Below are positions 15,797 through 24,983 of a DNA stretch of 64,000 bases, in pieces (the stretch's first letter is position 1; each line of letters starts with the position of its first letter). The notes beneath the pieces are model-generated. The model ran no database searches, was not told where the DNA came from, and saw only the letters and a list, made by a program, of their open reading frames with translations. A program made the translations under genes and the position numbers. This stretch comes from Desulfomicrobium apsheronum (GTDB lineage: Bacteria > Desulfobacterota > Desulfovibrionia > Desulfovibrionales > Desulfomicrobiaceae): contig NZ_FORX01000008.1 of NCBI RefSeq assembly GCF_900114115.1, forward strand, positions 85,148 to 149,147, in the 5' to 3' direction.

Positions 15797-15839
15797 CATA
15801 TGGGTGTGACACAAATTCTCAAAATTACGTATTTTGGAA

Positions 15840-16577
15840 TTATTCAGGATACTCGACATCATGCAGACTAATACCTAAGCATTCCGGCTGCCACCATACG
15901 GGGTTCAACCATGGGTCCTGCCATTCTTCCTGCAAGATACTGGTTGCGCCACCTGCCTTCCGAGATACTTCATTGCTCGGTGCCAACTCGCAATGCACGC
16001 GCCAAGACTGATTATCCCAGGCCAACACGCTTTCGCCCCGCAGAGCGGAAAATTTTAGATGGTGACACAGGGCGCTGACCAGGGTGTCGTAGAGCGTCCA
16101 GGAAACCGTCCGTGTCCAGCCAGGCATGGTTGTCAAAACAACCTCCAGACTGCCCTCCCCGTTTCCATGCCGTGCCAAGGTGAATGTACCGACGGCAAAC
16201 AGTTCGGGATCAAGCTCTCGTCCATCGCTTTGGACAGGCGTGCCTGTTGCATCGAATAATTCAGACTGGCGCAACTGTTTTTCTTCCTCGGAAAGACAAT
16301 TGAGGACATGGCCCGCAAGGGATGGAAAAAAACGTATCAGAAAACAGCTCCTGCCTTCAGCGTCCGCTTCGAGCAATTCCAACGAGTGAACCCCCTGCGC
16401 GTTGGCCAGCCACAGGTACCAGCCCAGAGGCTCGCACAGTTTCTCGCTGATCCCTTCCAATTCCAGGACCTGCCGAGCCGAGGGGTTGGGCATGACCATC
16501 CGCAAGGCTCCATCAAGAACCGACAAGGCTGCCAGACCTTGGTCAATGTTTTTTCCAATTGTTCTATTCATGGCCAT
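15840..16577 (-). CDS. Unknown soluble protein, end of the MBL operon
   Basis: I do not recognise this 245-residue protein. It is acidic, Trp- and Leu-rich, without signal peptide or membrane helix. The N-terminal 60 residues (LAALSVLDGALRMVMPNPSARQVLELEG, in part) resemble a PAS-like or GAF-like start, but that is a weak impression. It overlaps the preceding small gene by 14 bases and is the last gene of the minus-strand unit. A role in maturation or control of the exported metallo-hydrolase or membrane protein is only inferred from position. Confidence 0.7.
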   Translation of the reverse strand: MAMNRTIGKNIDQGLAALSVLDGALRMVMPNPSARQVLELEGISEKLCEPLGWYLWLANAQGVHSLELLEADAEGRSCFLIRFFPSLAGHVLNCLSEEEKQLRQSELFDATGTPVQSDGRELDPELFAVGTFTLARHGNGEGSLEVVLTTMPGWTRTVSWTLYDTLVSALCHHLKFSALRGESVLAWDNQSWRVHCELAPSNEVSRKAGGATSILQEEWQDPWLNPVWWQPECLGISLHDVEYPE

Positions 16578-16833
16578 TGCTCTCGAAAATCATGCGTACT
16601 GCCTCGTCGATTCCAACTTTGTCGATATCGATACCCAACCGTCCGGCTTCATCTTCGAACAGTTCCCGGGGATAATGTCGCGACAAGGTCGAGCCCTTGT
16701 CGTCAGATACGAAAAAAGTCCGTGTCTCGGCGGCCTGCCGAAAAACGTCCCTCGCCTCGCTCAAGGCAGCAAAAGTTCCGTGCAGAGCGTGCCTGAAAAT
16801 ATTGCGCCGGGAGATCATCTTGTCGGAACTCAT
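16564..16833 (-). CDS. Small unknown protein of the MBL operon
   Basis: The 89-residue protein is charged and helical (SDKMISRRNIFRHALHG then RDVFRQAAETRTFFVSD). The SRRNIF stretch resembles a twin-arginine motif but no hydrophobic core follows, so it is not a Tat signal. AAGGAG lies upstream of ATG 16833. It overlaps the next gene by 14 bases. It has no family I can name. A perfect hairpin (16853-16891) separates it from the membrane protein gene. Confidence 0.68.
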   Translation of the reverse strand: MSSDKMISRRNIFRHALHGTFAALSEARDVFRQAAETRTFFVSDDKGSTLSRHYPRELFEDEAGRLGIDIDKVGIDEAVRMIFESNGHE

Positions 16834-16852
16834 GCCGTACTCCTTGTTTGCA

Positions 16853-16891
16853 ACGGCGGTCGGCCCTGAATATTGCAGGGCCGACCGCCGT
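16853..16891. other. Perfect 16-bp hairpin inside the MBL operon
   Basis: Arms 16853-16868 (ACGGCGGTCGGCCCTG) and 16876-16891 are exact reverse complements around a seven-base loop. On the minus strand no T run follows, and the next start codon is 20 bases on. It probably marks RNA processing or differential stability rather than full termination. Confidence 0.8.
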
Positions 16892-16907
16892 CAGATTCAC
16901 ATACCGG

Positions 16908-18164
16908 CTAGCGCTTCTGGAAAGGCCAACCCCGGAAAAACTTCTGGTGTGCAAACATCAGAATGAGAAACATGACTGTCCAGGCCAAGGTGGTGTCGCC
17001 TTCCTGAGCGATGCCGGGAACCGTGCCAAGCAGCAATGGTCCCAGTTCGTAATAAACGTACGAGAGAGCCAAGCCGCCGACAATCGCGATTGCACTACGA
17101 AGCACCGCACGAAGGGCCACATTGTCCACGTTGGGCCAGTTATGGAAATAGTTGGCCAGGATAAAGGCGGCAGCATGGCAGAACATGGCCATCTCGGCGA
17201 TATGATTCCAGCGCCAAGCCGGGTTTTCCAATGTGGCTCCACCCTCGAAAGCCTCCAAGTCCCACCACCAGTCCATGATCATGTTTCCTCCGATCATGAT
17301 CATATATCCCAAAGCCAGCACCGACACTGTCATCACGGCGGTTCGATTCCCGGGATTGGATATGCAGGACCACGGACGGCCTTCCCAAAGCAAGTGCGTC
17401 CAGTACAGCAAGACCAGCGCCGGCACGATCCATCCGAAGTGGAACTGGCTACTCATGGTCATGGCTTGATCGATCCACCAGGGCTTGGCGCCCATGAAAA
17501 TCTGCGCCGGATAGAACTGATAGGCGATATGCGGGAAGAAAAGCACGCTAAAAGCCAGAATTGCCAGCACCAGACCGGCAAAAAAGACGCCCAGTCCCCG
17601 CGCGAAACGTCCCAACGACGCCCAAGGCCGGAAACCCAAGGTCGTAAGCCAGAGCATGGTGAAAAAAATGATGCAAGTGTTCATCATCACTTGGGCGAAG
17701 CAGGCGTTTTCAGTAGCGGTCTGCGGATACTGCCCCAATCCTCCGCCGGAAAGCAGGCCGGGTCCGCTGAAGAAAACTGGACCATACATGCCGAGCATCT
17801 GATAGTAGAAGACAAACATCACGAAAAAACCCACCAATATATAGGTGGTAAGGAGTACCGTGCCGCGTATGACAGAAGGGCTTTCATTCAGCCAGCGACG
17901 GTTGAAAGGCCAATAGTCGAAGACATCAACGCCCCAGTGTATAACCATCAAAATGGTAATGACGAAGGAAACGCCCACATTTGGCGTGTAAAGCCTCACG
18001 GGCCCTTCGGGAGAAAAAACAAGGTACCAGCATGCCTGGGCTACCAAAAGAATCAAGGCTAGGTTCAGGGCACCACTAAAGAAGAGGTTTGTCTCCATTG
18101 TATTTGGTGACGTATCTGTTGCATCTGGTGACACTGAAAGTGTCATATGCGCCGATTTGCTCAT
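16908..18164 (-). CDS. Polytopic inner-membrane protein, unknown family
   Basis: The 418-residue protein has about ten to eleven hydrophobic helices and many Trp and aromatic residues near their ends (DVFDYWPFNRRWLN, GFRPWASLGRF, MDWWWDLEAF). Conserved-looking His sit in or near helices (VIHWGVD, WNHIAEMAMFCHAAAF, NYFHNWPN). It might carry a substrate, a quinone or a metal, but I recognise no transporter or oxidoreductase family. ATG 18164 is preferred over 18200 because AAGGAG lies eight bases before it. It follows the Tat-exported metallo-hydrolase by about 190 bases and precedes a hairpin. Confidence 0.8.
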   Translation of the reverse strand: MSKSAHMTLSVSPDATDTSPNTMETNLFFSGALNLALILLVAQACWYLVFSPEGPVRLYTPNVGVSFVITILMVIHWGVDVFDYWPFNRRWLNESPSVIRGTVLLTTYILVGFFVMFVFYYQMLGMYGPVFFSGPGLLSGGGLGQYPQTATENACFAQVMMNTCIIFFTMLWLTTLGFRPWASLGRFARGLGVFFAGLVLAILAFSVLFFPHIAYQFYPAQIFMGAKPWWIDQAMTMSSQFHFGWIVPALVLLYWTHLLWEGRPWSCISNPGNRTAVMTVSVLALGYMIMIGGNMIMDWWWDLEAFEGGATLENPAWRWNHIAEMAMFCHAAAFILANYFHNWPNVDNVALRAVLRSAIAIVGGLALSYVYYELGPLLLGTVPGIAQEGDTTLAWTVMFLILMFAHQKFFRGWPFQKR

Positions 18165-18351
18165 TATTTCAGCTCCTTTTTGTCCTTGCATAATCCACAA
18201 TTATTCATGCATTTTTTTAATAAATACTAACTTAGATAATACATCTGAAGTTCTTCCATAAAAATATGCTTGAATGCAAGGAGCATAAATTTCAAACCAA
18301 GCCGTGATGGTCATTTCGCGTCCCGCCACGGCTCGATCTTGCGTAAAATTT

Positions 18352-19419
18352 TTACCCGAAAGTGATCACATCGCCGTTACGCAGGTAAACATTCTCGGGA
18401 GCGCCCTGACCCGTGGTGGGCAACTTCTTGTATTCGCGGAACTTGTCGCTTCCCAGAACAATGGGCAGCCCCGCTTCGCGCGCCTTGGAGGCCCAAATCC
18501 AGCCGGTACAATGGTTACAGCCGATTTTTTCCAATCCCATTTTCTGCAGGCCGCGAATGATGTCATCGAACTTGGGATCCCAATTCTCGAAGGCAGCTAT
18601 GTGCAAACCGCCGTAGAGGCCAAAAGGCTTGAACCCGTCGATGTTGCGACGGGCCCAATGCATCATGGTCAGCACACCCTGGTGGCAGCAGCCCGACACG
18701 GCAACGACGCCCTTGTCCTTGACGTTGAAGAACAGGTTCTGCTCGCCACGGCACTTGAGCAAAATCGGGATGTCGAACATCTTGATGGCCACGCCGGGAT
18801 AGGGGTTGTAGAGATCGTCCGGTCCTAGCTCCATTAGTTCACCGGTGTGCGGGATGTCGTTATCCACCTTTGACAGGTCATTCCGGTATTTACCCTGCAG
18901 GAGTGCCTTGCCTTCGGGGTAAAAGGTGTTGGGAATGACCATGGGGATGTCCTGATAACGCTTGAGCGTGGACTTCAATCCCCAGTAGTGATCCTCGTGC
19001 TCGTGGCTGACAACCAGCATGTCGATTTTCTTTTCTTCCAGCATCTTGGCCAAGCCGGATTTTTCCATGACATAGTCGGTCCAACCCTGATGCCAGCCGG
19101 TGTCCATCTGGATGAAGTGCTTGCTTCCATCCAGTTGCTCGACTTCGATGAGCGCCAAGTAGCCGCCGATGTTGTCTTGGGTCCAAGGAATGTCGTACAT
19201 GCTGACCATGGCGCCACCGGCGTCCTTGATGTCCTTGAGCATCTGCGGACTATCAAACCAACTGGTTTCGGAAATACAGTGAACCTTCACGGATTTGCAT
19301 TCGCCGATGTTATGCTTTTTCTCTGCCTTGGCCACACGCACCACAGGCCCGCCCATGGTCGCGGCACCGGCACCAGCCAAGCCAATTCCCAGGTTCTTCA
19401 AAAAATTTCTTCTCTGCAT
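18352..19419 (-). CDS. Tat-exported metallo-beta-lactamase-fold hydrolase (COG1237-like)
   Basis: The 355-residue protein begins with a Tat signal (QRRNFLKNLGIGLAGAGAA), so it is exported folded, probably with metal. The MBL metal motif is SHEHEDHYWGL, with later ligand regions SGCCHQGVLTMMHWA, GLYGGLHIAAF and CNHCTGW. The GCxHxG, GGLH and HCTG pattern is that of the COG1237 branch (dihydropterin ribofuranosyl-aminobenzene phosphate synthase-like), normally cytoplasmic. The natural substrate is unknown. A sigma-54 promoter (19527-19541) lies about 100 bases upstream. It is the first gene of the operon controlled by the regulator behind it. Confidence 0.85.
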   Translation of the reverse strand: MQRRNFLKNLGIGLAGAGAATMGGPVVRVAKAEKKHNIGECKSVKVHCISETSWFDSPQMLKDIKDAGGAMVSMYDIPWTQDNIGGYLALIEVEQLDGSKHFIQMDTGWHQGWTDYVMEKSGLAKMLEEKKIDMLVVSHEHEDHYWGLKSTLKRYQDIPMVIPNTFYPEGKALLQGKYRNDLSKVDNDIPHTGELMELGPDDLYNPYPGVAIKMFDIPILLKCRGEQNLFFNVKDKGVVAVSGCCHQGVLTMMHWARRNIDGFKPFGLYGGLHIAAFENWDPKFDDIIRGLQKMGLEKIGCNHCTGWIWASKAREAGLPIVLGSDKFREYKKLPTTGQGAPENVYLRNGDVITFG

Positions 19420-19526
19420 CTTTCCAATCTCCTTCGTCTTGCGAAACTGTTAGCCGTCCCTCTGCACTATCTGCCAACCGACACATTTGCGGACAGCGGA
19501 CCATTGCCACGATTAAATCCAATTGA

Positions 19527-19541
19527 GCATGGGGCGTACCA
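19527..19541 (-). promoter_or_regulatory. Sigma-54 promoter of the MBL operon
   Basis: The minus strand reads TGGTACGCCCCATGC, close to the -24/-12 consensus TGGCACG-N4-TTGC (one change in each half) with exact spacing. It points at the hydrolase gene, about 108 bases before its ATG. A sigma-54-activating regulator is encoded directly upstream. Confidence 0.72.
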
Positions 19542-19604
19542 ACCGTTGAGAAAGCAATATTTTACTAATAAAAGCAGATTGTTACACGCCAAATCATACC
19601 ATAA

Positions 19605-19650
19605 AGAAAGCCCACGCTCGGCGACATCGATGTCGCGGCGTGGGCTGGAA
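19605..19650 (-). terminator. Hairpin after the response regulator gene (probable terminator)
   Basis: Read on the minus strand, an AGCCCACGC stem, then the GCGACA palindrome, then GCGTGGGCT close into a long hairpin followed by TTTCTTTAT. It could end the kinase-regulator transcript. Its inner palindrome is also one of the two operator-like sites. Confidence 0.6.
19621..19636. promoter_or_regulatory. Operator-like palindrome 1 (GCGACA-N4-TGTCGC)
   Basis: A perfect 16-bp palindrome, GCGACATCGATGTCGC, 80 bases upstream of the -24 element. The same architecture recurs at 19713. Position fits an upstream activating site for the NtrC-type regulator; the binding protein is inferred. Confidence 0.65.
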
Positions 19651-19712
19651 AAAGGCGGCCGTTCAGTAAATAAAAAGTGCAACTATCTGATCTAAAGAAC
19701 AAAGAAAGGGAC

Positions 19713-19728
19713 GCGACAGATTTGTCGC
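19713..19728. promoter_or_regulatory. Operator-like palindrome 2 (GCGACA-N4-TGTCGC)
   Basis: GCGACAGATTTGTCGC repeats the arms and spacing of the site at 19621, 92 bases (near nine helical turns) away. A half site (ATGTCGCC) follows at 19742, within the last codons of the regulator gene. Confidence 0.65.
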
Positions 19729-19738
19729 GACGGGTGAC

Positions 19739-21124
19739 TCATATGTCGCCGAAAAAAGTGCCGAGCCGGGCATCCTCCTGCAACGCTGCGATCTTGCGCT
19801 GCACCTGGCGCAGGCTGATCCCTAGGATGCGCGCCGCCTCGTGGCGATCGCCCTGCATGGCGCGCAGGACATATGCCACGTGCCTGGCTTCGTTTTCCCT
19901 CAAGCTGCAGAGTCTTCTGGCGGCCGGGTCCGCGGAAGTGCCTTCCGACGTGCTGTGACTTCCAGACAACAACGACTCCACCTTCACCACGTTGCCATCG
20001 GCTTCCGGATTTCGCAGCGCCGCGTTGTGCATGAGGTTCGACAACTCTCTCACGTTGCCGGGAAAGTCGCATGCTTCGAGCCAGGCCAGAGCGCCCGGAC
20101 TCAGTTCAAGAGAGGGACGGTCCAAGTCCTCGCAGGCCTTTTCCAGGAAATGACGCGCCAGAAGGGCTATGTCAGCGTCCCGCGCCCGCAGGGGAGGGAG
20201 AATGATATGCCCTCCGCGGAGGCGGTAGAGCAAGTCCAGCCGAAAACGCCCTTCTGCGCAGGCCTTGTCGAGGTCACAGTTTGTGGCCGAGATGACGCAG
20301 ACATCCACCGCAAGCTCCTTGCGTCCTCCGATGGGAGGAACGGTTCGCTCCTCCAGCACACGCAAAAGTTTGGGCTGCAGATGCATGGGCAACTCGCCCA
20401 CCTCATCCAGGAAAAGCGTGCCCCCATGGGCCTGCTGGAAAAATCCTTCATGATCGGCGCTGGCGCCTGTGAATGCACCCTTCTGGTGCCCGAAAAATTG
20501 GCTTTCGAAAAGATTGTCCGGCACGGCCGAGACGTTCACGGCTACAAACGGCCCATCGGCCCTGGGGCCGGCAGCGTGGATGCCCCTGGCCACAAGCTCC
20601 TTGCCGGTGCCGCTTTCGCCTGTGATCAGAACAGGACGGCCGCCGCGAGCCAGGGCCGTCGCATAGGCCAGTTGTTCCTTCATGCGCGAATTCACCGTAA
20701 AGACGCCGGCAAAAGCCTCGGGAACATCGCTGACAGCCACGCCTTCCAACCCGGCCCGCATGCTCAAACGTTCGTAGGCGCGTTCGATGGTCAGCAGCAG
20801 ACGCTGCTGGTCCACAGGTTTGATCAGGTAGTCGTATGCCCCCAATCTCAAGGCCTTCACGGCCTGCTCCACGTCCTCCACTGCCGTGATCACGATGAAT
20901 TCAGTTCTCGGGTGGCGGGGTTTGGCCTGTTCCAGCACGGTCAGACCATCCACCTCCGACATGAGCAGGTCCAGTAGCACCACGTTGACGGACTCGGTCT
21001 CCAGACGCTCGAGCGCTTCCCTCCCGCTGGAGCAAAGCACGCAATTCTTGTATCCGCGCCTGCGCAGCAGACGCTGCATGGTGCTGAGCACCACAGGCTC
21101 GTCATCGACCACCATCAATTTCAT
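19739..21124 (-). CDS. NtrC-family sigma-54 response regulator
   Basis: The 461-residue protein has a receiver domain (1-120; acidic pocket VVDDEP, acceptor Asp in VVLLDLLMSEVDG, Lys in YLIKPVD), a sigma-54 AAA+ domain with Walker A GESGTGKE, the sigma-54-contacting GAFTGA loop, Walker B GGTLFLDEVGEL and an Arg finger region, and a Fis-type HTH (ARHVAYVLRAMQGDRHEAAR, LGISLRQVQRKI). It should bind upstream sites when phosphorylated and open sigma-54 promoters. Its start overlaps the kinase stop by four bases. Likely targets are the palindromes right after it. Confidence 0.95.
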   Translation of the reverse strand: MKLMVVDDEPVVLSTMQRLLRRRGYKNCVLCSSGREALERLETESVNVVLLDLLMSEVDGLTVLEQAKPRHPRTEFIVITAVEDVEQAVKALRLGAYDYLIKPVDQQRLLLTIERAYERLSMRAGLEGVAVSDVPEAFAGVFTVNSRMKEQLAYATALARGGRPVLITGESGTGKELVARGIHAAGPRADGPFVAVNVSAVPDNLFESQFFGHQKGAFTGASADHEGFFQQAHGGTLFLDEVGELPMHLQPKLLRVLEERTVPPIGGRKELAVDVCVISATNCDLDKACAEGRFRLDLLYRLRGGHIILPPLRARDADIALLARHFLEKACEDLDRPSLELSPGALAWLEACDFPGNVRELSNLMHNAALRNPEADGNVVKVESLLSGSHSTSEGTSADPAARRLCSLRENEARHVAYVLRAMQGDRHEAARILGISLRQVQRKIAALQEDARLGTFFGDI

Positions 21125-23889
21125 TTTTCACCTCTCGCGACTGGCGTTACCTGCAACTGGTTCGTGATATTGAAGCGCAGAATTCGTCGCAGCAGATCCA
21201 GGTTCAAAGGCCCGGAGACCACAAGGTCCGCCAGCGAACCGGCCTTGTCGTGGGCCGCGCATTCGTCCGGATTATCCGTGTAAACCGCTCGTATCAGCAG
21301 CGGGTTGACGTCAGCAATCGACTTCAGCAACTCCCCGACTTCAGTCCCAGCCGATTCAAGTTCAAGACAAACAGCTACGATGTTGGGATTTTCCGCAAGC
21401 GCCCGCGACAACTCTTCCGATGATCGCGCCCCTATGCATTCCGACGCGGGCGGATCCTGACCCAGAAGCACCAGACGTTCAAGCCTTGCCTCGTCTCGAT
21501 CCATCCACAACACAGCCGGTCGAATGCGTAAACAGCGGTCAAGATGCAAGGGCAGCACCATGGCGAAACAGGTCCCTACTCCCGGCCTGGAAACCGGAAA
21601 GATGACGCCGTTGTGGTCGTTCACCAGTCGGTAGCTAACGCTCAGGCCCAGTCCCGTGCCGCCCTTCTCCCTCCTAGTGGTGAAGAACGGTTCGAAAATC
21701 TTTTCCCGCAATTCCGGGGGTATTCCATGACCATCGTCGTGCACCTGCAAAATCACCCCTTGCGGGCTTTCCATACGTCGTGTGGATATGAGCAGGTTGC
21801 TTTGGTTCTCCGGACGCACAGCGTGGGTTGCGTTGACCACCAGGTTGGCTACGACCTGTTCCAGCTTTGTAGGGTACCCTTCTATCAAGGGAAGATTCGG
21901 ATCCAGTTCCAGGACAAAACGCTTGAATGTCTTGCGGACCTGGGCCCCCACAAGGGGCAAGGTTTTTTTCACGACATCGTTTAGTTGAACGGCCTGGGGC
22001 TGGCTCCGTTCGTTGGAACTGGCGAAATCTCGCAACTCACGCACGACGCGGTCGATACGTTCGCTGCCGACCATAATGTCATCGAGCATATCGTTCATAT
22101 CCTGGGACAGTTCGGCCACGCTCATGCCGCCCGTGTCCAACTCCCAGCCGGCGGTCTGGGCCCTGTCCAAAAGCGGCTCCAGAATCTCCCATGTCTCGCG
22201 CAGCAAGGGGACATTGGTGCTGATGAAGACGTTGGGATTGCGGATTTCATGCGCCACACCCGCCACCAGTTCGCCTAGGGAGGCCAACTTGTCGGCTTGA
22301 ATGACCTGCTGCAAGCTGCGCTCCGTTTCCTGACGAAGTTCCACTTCGGCCGTGATGTCCTGCCAAAACCCTGCAACACGCCGCACCTGGCTGTCGGGGT
22401 AGCTCACGACCCTCCGGACGTCGCTGAACCAGCGGTAATCGCCGCGTGCCGTCTGAAAACGATACGTGAGCCGTTCGTCATCCAGACCGTTTTTTTTCTC
22501 CGTCTTCAGATTGAGTTCCTTGCCCAGTCGGTCCAGCACCACTCCACTGTCATCCGGATGGATGCGTTTGCTCCAGAAATCTTTGTCATCAAGGAAATCT
22601 TCTGGCTGAAAACCGGTAATGCTGATGACGTTGTGACTGACATAGGTGAAACGCCCCAGAGGCTCCGGGATGGTGGTAAAAGGCGCGATGGGAAGCGATT
22701 CCAGCAAGTTGGCCAGTTTTTCCGCCGTGTCACGAAGCTCGGCCTGGACCCTGCGTCGCTGGATGATGTTCAAAGCCATTATAGAACTGACGCCTGTCAG
22801 AAAGAGCACTGCGGCAACTAGACTCCAAATGATCTTTTTGTTCACTTCGTAAAACGAGGGTGGCCTGTTCAGGATCTGACTGCCCAGAGGAAGTTTTTCC
22901 TCGCTGAGACCAAGACGCTTGAGTTGGGCGTAATCGAACATCCAACGATTCGGGCTTTGTTTGTTCACTCCCACGTCTTTGGGAGCCTGGCCGTTGATGA
23001 TGCGCACCGCCATGGATGCGGCAGCCATCCCCTGCCCTTTGCCGCTGGTGATCATACCACCCACGATGCCTTCGCCCATGAAGAAGTCCCAAACGCCGTA
23101 AATGGGAAGCGCGGTTGCCTCGCGCAGGAGTTTGATGGTCTCCAAATGGCTAAAAACACGCCCATCCGCATCACGGTTGAAGTTCAAGAGCAGCACAACA
23201 CTCTGTTGCGGCAGTGCTCTCACCTTGTCCAGCAGTGATGTCATGGGGAGGCCGTCAAGCATGATAAAGTCAATTTTGTTTGAAAAGGCGGAAGTGATCT
23301 CCTTCAGGGCCTGGGCCGTGGAACGTCCTGTGGGTGTACGATCCACCACCACTGCGATCTGCCGTATGCTGGGATGCAGTGCCACGGCCGCAGCAAGAGT
23401 CCGGCGCACGTCGATGGTCTCCACCACCCCCGCAAAATTATCCAGGCCCTCAAGCATGTCGTCCTGAAAGAAGTTGACCCCACAAAAAACCACGGGGACA
23501 TGGCCGAAAACCTGCTTTCCATAAATGCGAAGAAAATTGAAGGCGTTGTCATCTGTTGCAATCACCACGTCAGGATGGTCTAGGCTGTATTTTGATGCGT
23601 AAAGCCGAAGCAGGTTTTCGGTATGTTCAGATTTTACATGGCGTTTTGAATCCATGTATTCCGTTATGATCCTCACACCTTGGAGCTCATTCATCAATTT
23701 CATACGAATGCTCTCTTCAATCGTGTCAGTCCAACGAAATCCTTTATGATAAGAATGTATAACGAGAACCGTATATGGATTTTCAGAAGACTTAACATTT
23801 TTAGACAAAATAATAAAAAATAATATGCAAAAAAATGCAAAAATAAATTTGTATTTAGTAGAAACAAATATGTTGCGTCGATGAAACAT
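21121..23889 (-). CDS. Membrane sensor kinase with ABC-type binding domain
   Basis: The 922-residue protein has an N-terminal helix (12-30), a periplasmic ABC-substrate-binding-like domain (about 35-340; [40 protein letters not shown]), a second helix (about 365-385), a PAS domain with PAC end (about 400-520; [14 protein letters not shown]), HisKA ([16 protein letters not shown]) and HATPase ([34 protein letters not shown]), plus a weak receiver-like tail (about 800-915). It therefore senses a periplasmic small molecule and passes phosphate to the regulator behind it. The start region is AT-rich, and the first gene of the pair lies next to the Wadjet terminator. Confidence 0.92.
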   Translation of the reverse strand: MFHRRNIFVSTKYKFIFAFFCILFFIILSKNVKSSENPYTVLVIHSYHKGFRWTDTIEESIRMKLMNELQGVRIITEYMDSKRHVKSEHTENLLRLYASKYSLDHPDVVIATDDNAFNFLRIYGKQVFGHVPVVFCGVNFFQDDMLEGLDNFAGVVETIDVRRTLAAAVALHPSIRQIAVVVDRTPTGRSTAQALKEITSAFSNKIDFIMLDGLPMTSLLDKVRALPQQSVVLLLNFNRDADGRVFSHLETIKLLREATALPIYGVWDFFMGEGIVGGMITSGKGQGMAAASMAVRIINGQAPKDVGVNKQSPNRWMFDYAQLKRLGLSEEKLPLGSQILNRPPSFYEVNKKIIWSLVAAVLFLTGVSSIMALNIIQRRRVQAELRDTAEKLANLLESLPIAPFTTIPEPLGRFTYVSHNVISITGFQPEDFLDDKDFWSKRIHPDDSGVVLDRLGKELNLKTEKKNGLDDERLTYRFQTARGDYRWFSDVRRVVSYPDSQVRRVAGFWQDITAEVELRQETERSLQQVIQADKLASLGELVAGVAHEIRNPNVFISTNVPLLRETWEILEPLLDRAQTAGWELDTGGMSVAELSQDMNDMLDDIMVGSERIDRVVRELRDFASSNERSQPQAVQLNDVVKKTLPLVGAQVRKTFKRFVLELDPNLPLIEGYPTKLEQVVANLVVNATHAVRPENQSNLLISTRRMESPQGVILQVHDDGHGIPPELREKIFEPFFTTRREKGGTGLGLSVSYRLVNDHNGVIFPVSRPGVGTCFAMVLPLHLDRCLRIRPAVLWMDRDEARLERLVLLGQDPPASECIGARSSEELSRALAENPNIVAVCLELESAGTEVGELLKSIADVNPLLIRAVYTDNPDECAAHDKAGSLADLVVSGPLNLDLLRRILRFNITNQLQVTPVARGEK

Positions 23890-23926
23890 TTACTAATTAT
23901 TCCCAAATCGGATTGAATCGAAATTG

Positions 23927-23965
23927 ATTAAAGAATCTTGGCTCTGAGGGCCAGGATTCTTTAAT
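23927..23965 (-). terminator. Terminator of the Wadjet operon
   Basis: A 16-bp stem with one G-U pair (arms 23927-23942 and 23950-23965) has A-rich and T-rich ends and can work both ways. It lies 26 bases after the jetD stop and before the sensor kinase gene. Confidence 0.8.
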
Positions 23966-23990
23966 ATACACGCAGCTGCGCAGTGTCGTT

Positions 23991-24983
23991 TCAGAAAAGC
24001 AGTTCGTCCAAATTTACCCCGCGCTTCCTGAGCTGATAAAGCACCTGCTCCTGCTCAGCCTGCAATTCATGACTCGCACCCCACCTTGCCAGGCCCTTCA
24101 ACCGGTCACCGCGCAACGAGTCCACCCTGATTGATCTGGCACCCTGCCATGCAGGCAGATCGGACTTCAGGAGTTCCAATGTTTCCTGATTAGGAAAGAA
24201 CTCCCCGTCACGCCCCGATACGGCGGACAGCCTGTCAAATATAGCCAACCCATCAGGATCGAAGTCCCCGAAGTGAACCCAGCAGCATGAGGCCGGAGCC
24301 GATTTGAGCCAGGCGGCCACCCCTCTGGAGGCGTACCCCCCCGTGTAGATGAGAATTCCGACAGGAAGGGAGAGTTCCAGAAAGGGAGAGAGGTTTTCGC
24401 AGGTCATTATGAAATGAAGACGCGAGAGGTCATACTGCTCGGGGCGAGCATGAGAGGACATCAGGACGGCCTGACCATGGTATTTCGTGACTTCGGAAAG
24501 ATCCGGGCCTCCTGCTGTGTGCGGGAGCGGAGAAAAGGCCTTGAGCCGCAACTCTCCCCGGCTGGGCTTAAGGGCGAGCCAGTCCTCGTAGATTCGGGAC
24601 AGGATGGAGACGGAGCCGATGTGCTTGGAATCCCCGAAGAGTTCGGCGCTGAGTTGCTGCCGCCAGACCATGCCCACGGACTGATCGGTCTTTTCCAGGG
24701 CCATGAGCAGGCGCAGGCAGTCTGGCGCCCGATCGGCGATCCGAACTCTCAGTCCCATGGCCGCCGCCAAGGTTTCGGCTGAGTCCAGCTTGGCGATGAC
24801 GTCCGCGAACTCGGGCGTAGCCAGCAGGCGCCGCAATTCTTGCTCATCGACCAGCACGGCGGTGTTCTTCTCGCGCCGCACGATCCCCGCCCGCTCGAGC
24901 ATGGCGAACTCGGCGTTCCAGCCCGCCCTGCCCCGCTCCAGCAGACCGCGCCAAGCCAGGCACCGGGCAGTGAGGTCCATCAC
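23991..24983 (-). CDS. jetD: Wadjet nuclease subunit JetD/MksG (DUF2220-type Toprim)
   Basis: The 330-residue protein has an N-terminal helical region and a C-terminal Toprim-like domain with acidic residues in FIMTCENLSPF and WVHFGDFDPDGLAIF. In Wadjet systems this subunit cuts circular plasmid DNA after loop extrusion by the SMC-like complex. It is the last gene of a four-gene operon and overlaps jetC by four bases. It looks shorter at its N-terminus than the type I family's usual about 380 residues, so a subtype other than I is possible. Key acidic residues are intact. Confidence 0.85.
   Translation of the reverse strand: MMDLTARCLAWRGLLERGRAGWNAEFAMLERAGIVRREKNTAVLVDEQELRRLLATPEFADVIAKLDSAETLAAAMGLRVRIADRAPDCLRLLMALEKTDQSVGMVWRQQLSAELFGDSKHIGSVSILSRIYEDWLALKPSRGELRLKAFSPLPHTAGGPDLSEVTKYHGQAVLMSSHARPEQYDLSRLHFIMTCENLSPFLELSLPVGILIYTGGYASRGVAAWLKSAPASCCWVHFGDFDPDGLAIFDRLSAVSGRDGEFFPNQETLELLKSDLPAWQGARSIRVDSLRGDRLKGLARWGASHELQAEQEQVLYQLRKRGVNLDELLF

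Noticed and set aside
16848..18062. 404-codon plus frame opposite the membrane protein
   Set aside because: Shadow of the Trp-rich membrane gene. It is rich in His/Gln/Arg as antisense frames are, with no start signal.
19841..20977. 378-codon plus frame opposite the sigma-54 regulator
   Set aside because: The other strand encodes a complete NtrC-family protein with all motifs, so this frame is an artefact.
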